Below, one piece after another: positions 10,648 through 20,135 of a stretch of 35,878 bases of DNA. The notes beneath the pieces are model-generated. The model ran no database searches. It had not been told where the DNA came from and worked only from the letters and a program-made list of their open reading frames with translations. Source of the stretch: an uncultured Prochlorococcus sp. (lineage in GTDB: Bacteria > Cyanobacteriota > Cyanobacteriia > PCC-6307 > Cyanobiaceae); the NCBI GenBank assembly GCA_902534675.1, contig CACAQQ010000008.1:1-35878 (forward strand). Reading direction: 5' to 3'. Position 1 is the first letter of the stretch, and each line of letters opens with the position of its first letter. The translations under genes and the position numbers were made by a program.

Positions 10648-11085
10648 ATGGATAAATTAATATCTATCGATCCTGGTAAAAGCAAATGTGGATTAGTTGT
10701 TGCTGAAATTAATGAAAAAAAAGTTTATAAAGCTATTATTCTTAAAAGTGAATTACTAGAAGACTATATCAGAAAATTAAACACCTTTGAAGAGATATCA
10801 AAAATTATTATTGGTAACGGTACAACTAGTAGAGAAATTAGAGAAAAACTAGATTTTTTTAAAAAAGAAATAATAATTTTTGAAGAAAAAAATACCACAT
10901 ACAGAGCTAAAGCTAGATATTTCGAACTTTTTCCAATTAGCGGTTTGAAGTTTTTAGTTCCTAGGGAGGTTTTTATTCTTAATAAAAATCTTGATGCGAT
11001 ATCTGCGTTGATAATTTTAGAGGACTATTGCAAAATGAAGTTTACTTTGAAAAAAAATATCGATCTTAAAACTTGGCTGAAATAG
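10648..11085 (+). CDS. RuvC/YqgF-like RNase H-fold protein
   Basis: LISIDPGKSKCGLVV first strand with acidic residue, IIIGNGTTS, EEKNTTYRAKARYFE, LDAISALIIL; follows the DUF3084 gene with a 6-nt gap. Confidence 0.75.
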   Translation: MDKLISIDPGKSKCGLVVAEINEKKVYKAIILKSELLEDYIRKLNTFEEISKIIIGNGTTSREIREKLDFFKKEIIIFEEKNTTYRAKARYFELFPISGLKFLVPREVFILNKNLDAISALIILEDYCKMKFTLKKNIDLKTWLK

Positions 11086-11323
11086 TAAACTTATATTCAT
11101 TACCTGCTTCTAGTTCATAATCTTTTTTCAATAAAAATCTTAATAAAGCATCCTCTATTAATGCTCTTCCCAAAGGGGGATTCACTAATAATAAACCTTT
11201 ATTAAAAGACCATGTAAAAGTCCATTTAAATTGACTAGCTTCCACTACTCCCTTGATTTGCTTTTTTGAGAAGCAATATTCTTTAATATTTAAATTTGCT
11301 AATGTTTCTGGTTTAGCCCGCAT
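11066..11323 (-). CDS. DUF3146-family protein
   Basis: 85 aa; resembles the small cyanobacterial DUF3146 family; 3' end overlaps the convergent RuvC-like gene by 20 nt. Confidence 0.75.
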   Translation of the reverse strand: MRAKPETLANLNIKEYCFSKKQIKGVVEASQFKWTFTWSFNKGLLLVNPPLGRALIEDALLRFLLKKDYELEAGNEYKFTISAKF

Positions 11324-11326
11324 TTG

Positions 11327-11929
11327 TTAAATTTGGTCTTTGTTAAATGAATTTAATTCATTTATTATATATTCTTCTTTTTTAGTATTTAATTGTTCAA
11401 GGGAATCTATCACTTTTTTATATACTTTATCTAAAATTGATTTTTCTTCTAAAGAAAAATTACCTAATACATGAGAAATTGTATTGAAATTATTTGTTCC
11501 TTCTTTTAAAGGGGGAGACCCAATACCAACTCTTATTCTATTAAAATCATTTGATCGCAGCTTTTCAATGATGCTTTTAAGCCCATTATGTCCACCAGAA
11601 CTTCCCTTTTTTCTAAATCTTATTTTGCCAAGGGGAAGATCTTTATCATCAACTATTATAAAAAGCTGATCTAAATTAATTTTGTACCAATCTACTATTG
11701 CTTTCACAGCATCACCACTATTATTCATAAATGTATTTGGTAAAAATAATTTATAAGTCGAATTATTGATTTTGAATTCTGAGCAGGAACTTTTAAGTTT
11801 ATCTTTTAATAAAAAATTTGAATTATATTTTTTTGAAAATTTGTCAAGCAATAAAAAACCTATATTGTGTCTACTTTTTGAGTATTTTTTACCAGGATTT
11901 CCTAATCCAATTAAAAATATTTCTTTCAT
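11327..11929 (-). CDS. pth: peptidyl-tRNA hydrolase
   Basis: IGLGNPGKKYSKSRHNIGF, FLPNTFMNNSGDAV, DDKDLPLGKIRFRKKGSSGGHNGLKSI. Confidence 0.97.
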   Translation of the reverse strand: MKEIFLIGLGNPGKKYSKSRHNIGFLLLDKFSKKYNSNFLLKDKLKSSCSEFKINNSTYKLFLPNTFMNNSGDAVKAIVDWYKINLDQLFIIVDDKDLPLGKIRFRKKGSSGGHNGLKSIIEKLRSNDFNRIRVGIGSPPLKEGTNNFNTISHVLGNFSLEEKSILDKVYKKVIDSLEQLNTKKEEYIINELNSFNKDQI

Positions 11930-12010
11930 TTTTTATTTCTAAATCTCTTTTTGTTTGAGAATTATGAATATATACAAACTATAACTAATTAATAAAAACA
12001 AAAATTAAAA

Positions 12011-12053
12011 AAAAAGTTATTTGGCAATTTTCACATTAACCAAATAACTTTTT
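12011..12053 (-). terminator. intrinsic terminator downstream of psbH (minus strand)
   Basis: Perfect 14-bp inverted repeat aaaaagttatttgg / ccaaataacttttt with a 15-nt loop. The minus-strand T-run continues past the stem. Confidence 0.75.
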
Positions 12054-12070
12054 GAGAAAATTTCAGAAGT

Positions 12071-12271
12071 TTAGTTTCCGTTCCAATCTACTGAGAAACC
12101 TTGAAGGAGTAGGGATTGGTTATAGATTTGTAGAAGAATAACTAAGAAAACCAAAAGTAGTAGACCAATTACTGTCATGACAGGAACTGCTCCCCAACCA
12201 GGTACAACTTTCCCTTGACCTGAATTGCCAATTGCTTTTAAAAGACTTCCTAATGCTGTTTTTTGACCCAT
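12071..12271 (-). CDS. psbH: photosystem II protein PsbH
   Basis: [66 protein letters not shown]. Confidence 0.97.
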
Positions 12272-12351
12272 GTTAAATTCACAAAATCGGATATTATTTC
12301 GCTATTGTATAAGAACTCATACATAAATTGTTTACAAACTTAGCAAAATTG

Positions 12352-12504
12352 ATGCAAACTTTATCATCAGCTCCAGATCCTGCAGTTTCTATAGCTGTAA
12401 CAATTCTGGCTTTACTTTTAGCTTTGACCGGTTTTGGTCTATGGACTGCCTTTGGACCTAAAGCAGCCAAGCTTACTGATCCTTGGGATGATCATGACGA
12501 TTAA
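12352..12504 (+). CDS. psbN: photosystem II protein PsbN
   Basis: Not in ORF track. Translates to MQTLSSAPDPAVSIAVTILALLLALTGFGLWTAFGPKAAKLTDPWDDHDD*; divergent from psbH. Confidence 0.95.
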   Translation: MQTLSSAPDPAVSIAVTILALLLALTGFGLWTAFGPKAAKLTDPWDDHDD

Positions 12505-12612
12505 TCTCCCTTAAAGTATTTCAAAATTTACCAAAAATACAAAAAGTAAACAATTAACCATACTTTAATTATAAATTTAATAAGATATAAATCTGTCAGC
12601 ACTAGTAACTCC

Positions 12613-12741
12613 ATGCTCGCCTTAAAAATTTCTGTTTACACTATCGTTTTTTTCTTTGTAGGAATATTTCTTTTCGGATTTTTAGCAAGTGACCCCACAA
12701 GAACCCCAAATAGAAAAGACCTAGAAAGTCCTCAAGATTAA
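12613..12741 (+). CDS. psbI: photosystem II reaction center protein PsbI
   Basis: Not in ORF track. Translates to [42 protein letters not shown]. Confidence 0.96.
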
Positions 12742-12763
12742 TTTTTTTAATTAAATTCTTAAA

Positions 12764-14755
12764 TTGATTTCAGGTATATCAAAAAACGTAATATTTTTCT
12801 CTTTTCTTTTTATTAATTTTTTTCAGCCATCAGAAACAGCTGAATTATTAAAAATTAGTAAAGATACTAATAATCGGATTATAAAAAAAACTTTATCAAA
12901 TGTATCTAACCTAGAAATTTCATCAAATACTCTCAGTAATTATCTTGATGATGATACTGATTATGTAATATCTTTAACGAAAGAAACAGATTCACTTTTG
13001 GTTGCTAAAGTCGAAAATCAACAAGAGTTAATTATACAATCGGATAAACAGTCAGAAATAAGTGATGTTATTTATGCAGAGGGCAACGTGTCTGTTTCAT
13101 ATAGAGGCAAACTCCTTAAAGCTGATGAATTAATATACGACAAGTTAAATAAAAAAATTGAAGCAAAAGGAAATATAACATTCATATTAGGAGATCAAAT
13201 TTTTAGAGTTTCACAACTCGAATACAGCTTTATTAGTGAAAAAGGTTATCTATTAGATGTAAAGGGCTTTCTCAATACCAATACCTTGATTGATGACATA
13301 TCTTCAAATTTCAGCTTATCAGATTATAAAAAGTTAGAAAATTTACTTGATTTAAATAAAAAGGAAGTTATAAATACTCCTGACAATGTACAGAATTGGT
13401 TGTTTTTTACAGAAAAAATGACCATAGATGGCGATAAATGGAAAAGTAAGAAGGCTATATTTAGTAATGATTTGCTTGAATTAAAACAATCAAAATTAGT
13501 AATAAATTCATTAGAAGTTTCTCCTATTAATGAAAAACTTAGATTTAAATCCTCATTAAATTATTTAATACTTGACGACAAAGTATCAATCCCCTTTTGG
13601 TTAGGCAGTAGAAATTTTGATTTTAAAAAGGTTCAATCTGCAAATACATGGAACTTTGGGTATGAAAATTTAGATAAAGATGGGTATTTTATCGGGAGGA
13701 GAATTAACTCAATAGACATAAATGATGATTTTGTTCTTTATTTAGAACCTCAATTCTTGATTCAACGATCACTCAAAGGCTATACAAAAAGTTTTGTAAA
13801 TAAGGGGGAATCAGTAACTTCAGATAAGGTTAAAAGAAATTCAAGTTTTGAAGATTATTTTGCTCTAAAATCCCAGATAAAAGGCACAATAAAAAATTGG
13901 GATTTAGAAATAGAAAAGGATTTAAATTCACTTGATCTTAATAAATTTTCAGATGCATTTAGATTTAAAACTAAATTGAGTAAAGAAATTGATTTATTTG
14001 ATTCAGTATGGGAAAAAAGTTTTTATGGAGTTTATAGAGAGAGGGTTTGGAATGGCTCATTAGGTGAAGCAGAAATTTACTTTGGTTATGGTTCAAAATT
14101 GCAAAAAGAAAATACTTGGATTACTGATGGCATCAAAAAGTCAGAATTTTTATCCTTAGGCTTGGCCAATATAACTGCTGAAGCTTTAAATACAAAAGAT
14201 CTTGAAACTAACCTAAAAGGTAATTTGTTTTATTCTCTTGATCAGCAATTTCCAATTAGGATTGTAAATCCTAGAAAGAAATCTATTGATATTTCATATA
14301 AGTACATTCCTCAACCAATTTCTAAAGGATTAAGTCTTAATACAAGATTAGAAGCATCATATTCTCTTTATGAAAATGGAGATCATCAAGAATATTTAGG
14401 GCTAGGTGTAGGTCCAGAATTAACATTTGGTAATTTTAAAAATAAAATTTTTGACTATACACGCATAAGTTTTTTACCTTTCTATAAATTTGATAGTGGC
14501 GAAAGTGTTTTTAAGTTTGATCAGAATTATGAAGACTTCACCTTAAATATTTCTTATGATCAGCAATTATATGGACCAATTATTCTCAAAAGTTTTGGGA
14601 TTTTAAACTTAACAAACGATTCAAATGATTATGGTGAATTTATAGATTCTAAAATATCTTTAAATTGGCAAAAAAGATCCTATGAAGTTGGTATTTTTTA
14701 TCAACCTCATAATCAAGCGGGAGGAATTTCTTTTAGTCTCTTTGGATTTAAATAG
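12764..14755 (+). CDS. DUF3769-family outer-membrane protein (LptD/OstA-like), TTG start
   Basis: Hydrophobic N-terminus; OstA-like segment DVIYAEGNVSVSYRGKLLKADELIYDKLNKKIEAKGNITF; C-terminal beta-barrel-like repeats ending ..GGISFSLFGFK. Confidence 0.8.
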   Translation: MISGISKNVIFFSFLFINFFQPSETAELLKISKDTNNRIIKKTLSNVSNLEISSNTLSNYLDDDTDYVISLTKETDSLLVAKVENQQELIIQSDKQSEISDVIYAEGNVSVSYRGKLLKADELIYDKLNKKIEAKGNITFILGDQIFRVSQLEYSFISEKGYLLDVKGFLNTNTLIDDISSNFSLSDYKKLENLLDLNKKEVINTPDNVQNWLFFTEKMTIDGDKWKSKKAIFSNDLLELKQSKLVINSLEVSPINEKLRFKSSLNYLILDDKVSIPFWLGSRNFDFKKVQSANTWNFGYENLDKDGYFIGRRINSIDINDDFVLYLEPQFLIQRSLKGYTKSFVNKGESVTSDKVKRNSSFEDYFALKSQIKGTIKNWDLEIEKDLNSLDLNKFSDAFRFKTKLSKEIDLFDSVWEKSFYGVYRERVWNGSLGEAEIYFGYGSKLQKENTWITDGIKKSEFLSLGLANITAEALNTKDLETNLKGNLFYSLDQQFPIRIVNPRKKSIDISYKYIPQPISKGLSLNTRLEASYSLYENGDHQEYLGLGVGPELTFGNFKNKIFDYTRISFLPFYKFDSGESVFKFDQNYEDFTLNISYDQQLYGPIILKSFGILNLTNDSNDYGEFIDSKISLNWQKRSYEVGIFYQPHNQAGGISFSLFGFK

Positions 14756-15379
14756 CTATAACAAATTAGAATTAAGTCTTATATAAGGTAATTGGGTAAA
14801 TTTATTTTCTATTAAATTTTCATTCTCAAGTAGTGTTGAAGTAGCATCCCATTCTCCTGACAAAAACATTTTCCTTGAGGTTTCCTTAATCTCAAGATTT
14901 AAATTGAAATCTTTTGATTTTGCTAAGGATTTCTTTAGATCAATTTCTAAAAATAGAAATTGATTATCACAATAGTTTTGTATTTCGACTATGGATTTTT
15001 TAGGTAGCGTAAAACATGGAATTCCAATAGCAATACAGTTACTGTAAAAAATATCGGCGAAACTCTCCCCTATAATTGATTTTATACCCCATCTTATAAG
15101 CGCTTGGGGGGCATGTTCTCTGCTGGAACCACATCCAAAATTGCTATTAACAATTAGTATCGAGGCATTTTTGTTTTCCTTAAGATCAAAAGGATGTTTT
15201 CCTTTTAAAGTTTTTCGATCGTCTTCAAAAACAGATTCACCCAATGAATCAAAGTTAACACACTTCAAAAAACGAGCTGGAATTATTCGATCTGTATCAA
15301 TGTCATTACCAATCAAGGGGATACATTGCCCGTTAATATTTGCAATTTTTCCACTTGGCGGGGTAAATTCTGATTTCAT
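14756..15379 (-). CDS. leuD: 3-isopropylmalate dehydratase small subunit
   Basis: GNDIDTDRIIPARFLK, NFGCGSSREHAPQAL. Confidence 0.96.
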   Translation of the reverse strand: MKSEFTPPSGKIANINGQCIPLIGNDIDTDRIIPARFLKCVNFDSLGESVFEDDRKTLKGKHPFDLKENKNASILIVNSNFGCGSSREHAPQALIRWGIKSIIGESFADIFYSNCIAIGIPCFTLPKKSIVEIQNYCDNQFLFLEIDLKKSLAKSKDFNLNLEIKETSRKMFLSGEWDATSTLLENENLIENKFTQLPYIRLNSNLL

Positions 15380-16785
15380 CAGTTGATTAATTCTCTAACG
15401 TCGCTGACTTTGCCATTAATTGCAGCAGCAGCAACCATTGCTGGACTCATGAGCAGTGTTCTTCCACTAGGAGATCCTTGCCTACCCTTGAAATTTCTAT
15501 TGCTAGAACTAGCACTAACTTGATTACCTATTAGCTTATCTGAATTCATTGCTAAACACATTGAGCAGCCAGGCTCTCTCCATTGAAATCCAGAATCCTT
15601 AAAAATCTGATCAAGACCTTCTAGTTTTGCTTCAGTGGCTACTTTTTCAGAACCTGGAACTACAAATGCTTTGACATTCTTGGATACTTTTTTGTTTTTT
15701 AATACTTTAGCTGCAACTCTTAAGTCACTGATTCTTCCATTTGTGCAACTACCTATGAAACAAACATCAACAGGAGTATCTTTGATATATTGCCCTGGCT
15801 TGAAACTCATATATTCATAAGCCTCTTTTGCAACTAATTTTTCATTTGGGGACAAGTCATTTAAAAGAGGGATTTGTTGATTAATGCTTATACTTTGGCC
15901 AGGAGTAATCCCCCAGGTTACGGTTGGCTCCACTCTAGAAGCATCTAATTTAATTACATCATCATATATTGAATTTTCATCGCTTTTTAATGATTTCCAC
16001 CATGTTACCGCTTTATCCCAATGCTCACTTTTTGGAGCACATAATTTATTTTTAATGTAACTAAATGTCTTTTCATCAGGATTAATGTAGCCACATCTTG
16101 CTCCTCCTTCAATAGACATATTGCATATAGTCATTCTCTCTTCCATTGATAATTCATCTATCGCAGGCCCTGCGAATTCATATGCGAAACCTACTCCCGC
16201 CTTTACACCAAGTTCATTAATGATATGAAGTACTAAATCTTTAGCAAAAACACCCTTAGATAATTTTTTGTCACACCAAATCTGCCTCACTTTCAATTTA
16301 TTGATAGCTATGGTTTGGGTAGCAAGAACATCTCTTACTTGACTTGTCCCTATCCCAAAAGCAATTGACCCAAAAGCTCCATGAGTTGAAGTATGAGAAT
16401 CTCCGCAAGCGATTGTCATTCCTGGCTGAGTTAGCCCTAATTCTGGTGCTACTACATGAACTATTCCTTGATTACCACTACCAATATTAAAAAATCTTAT
16501 TTTATGTTCTAAGCAATTCTTCTCAAGTGTTTCAATCATCTGTTCAGCGAGATTATCTTTGAAAGGCCTGCTCTGATTATCTGTTGGTACAATATGATCA
16601 ACAGTAGCAACAGTTCTTTCAGGGAATTTTACTTTTAAGTTTTTGTCCTTTAAGGCACCAAATGCTTGAGGACTCGTCACTTCGTGGATAAGATGAAGAC
16701 CAATAAATATCTGATCAGATCCTCCAGGCAGACTTGAAACTTTATGTAAATCCCAAACTTTATCAAATAGGGTATTTTGACTCAA
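15379..16785 (-). CDS. leuC: 3-isopropylmalate dehydratase large subunit
   Basis: Aconitase-family motifs [30 protein letters not shown]; overlaps leuD by 1 nt. Confidence 0.97.
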   Translation of the reverse strand: MSQNTLFDKVWDLHKVSSLPGGSDQIFIGLHLIHEVTSPQAFGALKDKNLKVKFPERTVATVDHIVPTDNQSRPFKDNLAEQMIETLEKNCLEHKIRFFNIGSGNQGIVHVVAPELGLTQPGMTIACGDSHTSTHGAFGSIAFGIGTSQVRDVLATQTIAINKLKVRQIWCDKKLSKGVFAKDLVLHIINELGVKAGVGFAYEFAGPAIDELSMEERMTICNMSIEGGARCGYINPDEKTFSYIKNKLCAPKSEHWDKAVTWWKSLKSDENSIYDDVIKLDASRVEPTVTWGITPGQSISINQQIPLLNDLSPNEKLVAKEAYEYMSFKPGQYIKDTPVDVCFIGSCTNGRISDLRVAAKVLKNKKVSKNVKAFVVPGSEKVATEAKLEGLDQIFKDSGFQWREPGCSMCLAMNSDKLIGNQVSASSSNRNFKGRQGSPSGRTLLMSPAMVAAAAINGKVSDVRELIN

Positions 16786-16798
16786 TTTGTAAAAATAG

Positions 16799-18073
16799 TT
16801 ACTTACTATTCGATAATAGGATTAATCTGAGACTGTTCAAACACACGTTTACACTTAGTGTTTGTATTTCTTTTCTATTTCTGGTTGAGTTAAATAGTTT
16901 TTTTATATTAGTTATGTGATTATTTGGTCCTGAAATTGAGATATAGACAAGTCCAACCGGTTTATCTTGACTGCCTCCATTAGGACCAGCTATTCCACTA
17001 ATTGCTATTGCCCAATCTGCCCCTAATTTTTCTTTTATATTAATTGCCATAGCCTCACAAACTTCTTCAGAAACAGCTCCATATTTTGTAAGCTTTTCTT
17101 CGGAAATATTTAATAATGAATTTTTTAACTCATTACTATAGGAAACAATACTACCTTGAAAAACTTGAGATGAACCAGATATTGATGTTAGAGATGAAGA
17201 CAGAAGACCTCCCGTACAGGACTCAGCAAAAACAATAGTTTGGTTCCTCTTAGTTAACTCTTTTATTAAAACGCTTGGCAAAGTATCATTATCCTCTCCA
17301 AAAATAAACTTTGAAAAATCTTTTTTTAATTTTTCTTTTATGGGCTTAATTATATTTTTTGCTTCTAGGTCATTCTTTGCTCGCGCGGTGATTCTGATTT
17401 TAAGCTCTCCTAAGCTTGCATATGGAGCAACCGTTGGATTTTTAAGATTTAATAGATCATTAATTTTTTCTGCAACGCTAGATTCTCCAATTCCTGCAAA
17501 TTTAAGAGTATTAGAAAAAAAGGAATAACTATCTGAGAATTTGGTTTGAATGAAATGATACGCAGTCTCTTCCCACATAGTTTTCATTTCATTAGGTACT
17601 CCCGGGAAAGTAAGAATAGTAAATCCTTTTAGTGGTTCCCATATCATTCCTGGAGCAGTGCCCCTAGGGTTATTAATTATTTGAGCATTTTTTGGGAAGA
17701 AACATTGTTTCCTTAAGCTAGAGGAATCGTCTTTGAGCTTTGAGTTTGGAAGTTTTTGTTTAATTTCATCCCATAAGTGCGGTCTTTCAAAAAGAGATAC
17801 ATTAAAAGATTTGGCTATTGCTTCAGTGGTTAAGTCATCTGGGGTGGGTCCCAATCCACCCGTTGTAATTAGAAGATTACTTCTTTTCGATATTTCTTGA
17901 ATTACTTTTATAATTCGATCACAATTATCACCTACAGTGGATTGCCTAAAGTGATTTAAGCCTAATAGAGACAACTGTTCAGAAATCCATTGAGCATTTG
18001 TATTTATGATATTTCCTAAAAGTAGCTCTGTTCCAATTGAAAGAATTTCAACTCCCTTGGAATTAGGATTCAT
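16799..18073 (-). CDS. cinA: CinA-like competence/damage-inducible protein (nicotinamide-nucleotide amidase family)
   Basis: MoCF-like N-terminus [31 protein letters not shown]-terminal [20 protein letters not shown] and [17 protein letters not shown]. Confidence 0.96.
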   Translation of the reverse strand: MNPNSKGVEILSIGTELLLGNIINTNAQWISEQLSLLGLNHFRQSTVGDNCDRIIKVIQEISKRSNLLITTGGLGPTPDDLTTEAIAKSFNVSLFERPHLWDEIKQKLPNSKLKDDSSSLRKQCFFPKNAQIINNPRGTAPGMIWEPLKGFTILTFPGVPNEMKTMWEETAYHFIQTKFSDSYSFFSNTLKFAGIGESSVAEKINDLLNLKNPTVAPYASLGELKIRITARAKNDLEAKNIIKPIKEKLKKDFSKFIFGEDNDTLPSVLIKELTKRNQTIVFAESCTGGLLSSSLTSISGSSQVFQGSIVSYSNELKNSLLNISEEKLTKYGAVSEEVCEAMAINIKEKLGADWAIAISGIAGPNGGSQDKPVGLVYISISGPNNHITNIKKLFNSTRNRKEIQTLSVNVCLNSLRLILLSNSK

Positions 18074-19341
18074 TTAATTGAGGCTTCAAGTTTGCCTTCA
18101 TAAAGAGGAAAACGGTTACATAAGGTTAATACTCTTTCTTTACATTGACTTTCAATCAGTGAATCGTTTGGGTTAAGTAATCTATCAGCAATAATTTCGC
18201 CAACTTCAGCAAAAGCATTCTCATTAAAGCCTCTAGTAGTTAAAGCAGCAGTACCCAACCTTAGCCCGCTGGTTACAAAAGGTGATTCGGGGTCAAATGG
18301 AACAGTATTTTTATTTGCAGTGATATTCACTTCACTTACGAGCAAGTCAGCAATTTTACCAGTCATATTGATACTTCTTAAATCGAGTAAAACAATATGA
18401 TTATCAGTACCTCCACTAACGATATCAATACCTCTATTTATTAAAGTTGAAGCTAGAACTTTGGCATTTTTTATTACTTGTTGGGAATAATTAACAAAAT
18501 CTGGCTGTAAGGCTTCTCCAAATGCAACTGCTTTTGCTGCAATGATGTGTTCTAAGGGCCCCCCCTGAGTTCCTGGGAAAACAGATTTATCAAATTTCTT
18601 TCCAAATTCTGCATCTTTACACAAGATAAGTCCTCCTCTAGGTCCTCTTAATGTTTTATGAGTAGTTGTAGTTACTACATCACAATAGGGTATTGGATTT
18701 GGGTGAATTTTACTTGCTACAAGACCTGCGATGTGTGCAATATCAGCCATTAAGAATGCACCAACTTCATCTGCAATTTTTCTAAATGATTCAAAATCGA
18801 TTGTTCTTGGATAAGCTGAATATCCGCATATGATCAATTTTGGTTTTGTTTCAAGTGCTATTTCTCTTATTTCATCAAAATTTAATTCACTAGTTTCTTT
18901 GTTTACACCATAGTGAACTGCATTAAACCACTTACCACTCATATTTACTGGAGATCCATGAGTTAGGTGCCCACCATGGGATAAATCCATCCCCAGAATT
19001 GTGTCGCCAGGTTTTAGTAAACTAAGGAAAACAGCAGCATTTGCCTGAGCTCCACTGTGGGGTTGCACATTAGCCCAATTTGCATTAAATAATTTTTTTG
19101 CTCTTTGAATAGCTAATTCTTCGATTTCATCAACAAATTCACATCCCCCGTAATATCTTTTTTGAGGTAATCCCTCTGCGTATTTATTTGTAAGGACTGA
19201 TCCTTGAGCCTGCATGACGGCAATTGATGCAAAATTTTCACTTGCTATTAACTCAAGATGAGTTTCCTGTCTATTTTTTTCAGAGTTGATAAAATTTGCT
19301 ATTACTGGATCACTTTCTTTAAGATTTTGAAGAATATTCAT
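18070..19341 (-). CDS. glyA: serine hydroxymethyltransferase
   Basis: [35 protein letters not shown] motif [16 protein letters not shown]; overlaps cinA by 4 nt. Confidence 0.98.
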   Translation of the reverse strand: MNILQNLKESDPVIANFINSEKNRQETHLELIASENFASIAVMQAQGSVLTNKYAEGLPQKRYYGGCEFVDEIEELAIQRAKKLFNANWANVQPHSGAQANAAVFLSLLKPGDTILGMDLSHGGHLTHGSPVNMSGKWFNAVHYGVNKETSELNFDEIREIALETKPKLIICGYSAYPRTIDFESFRKIADEVGAFLMADIAHIAGLVASKIHPNPIPYCDVVTTTTHKTLRGPRGGLILCKDAEFGKKFDKSVFPGTQGGPLEHIIAAKAVAFGEALQPDFVNYSQQVIKNAKVLASTLINRGIDIVSGGTDNHIVLLDLRSINMTGKIADLLVSEVNITANKNTVPFDPESPFVTSGLRLGTAALTTRGFNENAFAEVGEIIADRLLNPNDSLIESQCKERVLTLCNRFPLYEGKLEASIK

Positions 19342-19418
19342 TGAATTTGATAAGTAATAACCATAATATAGACGATATTTTTTAGAAAAATATAAAAAGA
19401 ATATTTCATAATTTTAAA

Positions 19419-19492
19419 CGCGCCTGGAGAGATTCGAACTCCCGACACCCTGATCCGTAGTCAGGTGCTCTAATCCACTGAGCTACAGGCGC
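19419..19492 (-). tRNA. tRNA-Arg (anticodon ACG)
   Basis: Minus strand GCGCCTGTAGCTCAGTGGATTAGAGCACCTGACTACGGATCAGGGTGTCGGGAGTTCGAATCTCTCCAGGCGC; 7-bp acceptor stem, GTTCGAATC T-loop, ACG anticodon. Confidence 0.95.
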
Positions 19493-19578
19493 ATAATTAT
19501 GTAATATCTCTGTTTCAGGGTCTCTTAGTCAACTAGATTTCAGGTAAAATATCTATTATTAACAATCTAATTATTAAT

Positions 19579-19830
19579 ATGCCTATAAAGTGGTACGGAA
19601 ATGGTGATTTAGAAGATCCCATTTATAAACATTTTTCTCGAATAGTAAATTTTGTTATTCACTGCATGATATTTACTGCGATAGTAAGTGGCACTTGGCT
19701 TTTAAAAGAAATTAAATATGAAATCGCTTTTTTTAATAATTTTGCAATTTTCTGGTCAATTCTTTTAGCCTCACATTTACTATTTGTAATTATGAAAAAA
19801 CCTAAAGATACTTCAAAACAATCAACTTAA
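19579..19830 (+). CDS. small two-TM hypothetical protein
   Basis: 83 aa with two hydrophobic segments (FVIHCMIFTAIVSGTWLL; FAIFWSILLASHLLFVIM); good spacing to the next gene. Confidence 0.7.
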   Translation: MPIKWYGNGDLEDPIYKHFSRIVNFVIHCMIFTAIVSGTWLLKEIKYEIAFFNNFAIFWSILLASHLLFVIMKKPKDTSKQST

Positions 19831-19844
19831 TTAATTTTTAATTT

Positions 19845-20135
19845 ATGGACTCTCACGTACGAATAAGTGATCTAGAAAATATTATTTCAGAAAAGGTTTT
19901 TATAAAAATTGAAAATTGGAATTTATATCTTGGAGATGCTGGCCTAGCAAGAAATCTTGCTATTGAATGTATCAGCAATAAAAATCAAGGACCATTGGTG
20001 GCAGCGAAAATAAGTTTGAAAGCAATAAATGTAAAAGTAGGGGATGGTGTTAACAGTATTCCACTGATCAATTTAATAACTAACTCACAAATTTTAGAAT
20101 TAGAGGAGATTTTGGAAAGTTTTTTTGAAAACTAA
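19845..20135 (+). CDS. DUF3181-family protein
   Basis: 96 aa; resembles the cyanobacterial DUF3181 family; overlaps murJ by 4 nt at convergent ends. Confidence 0.7.
   Translation: MDSHVRISDLENIISEKVFIKIENWNLYLGDAGLARNLAIECISNKNQGPLVAAKISLKAINVKVGDGVNSIPLINLITNSQILELEEILESFFEN

Noticed and set aside
12505-12612. Possible NtcA box between psbN and psbI
   Set aside because: GTA...TAC pairs are spaced N10 or N12, not N8; chance matches in AT-rich DNA.
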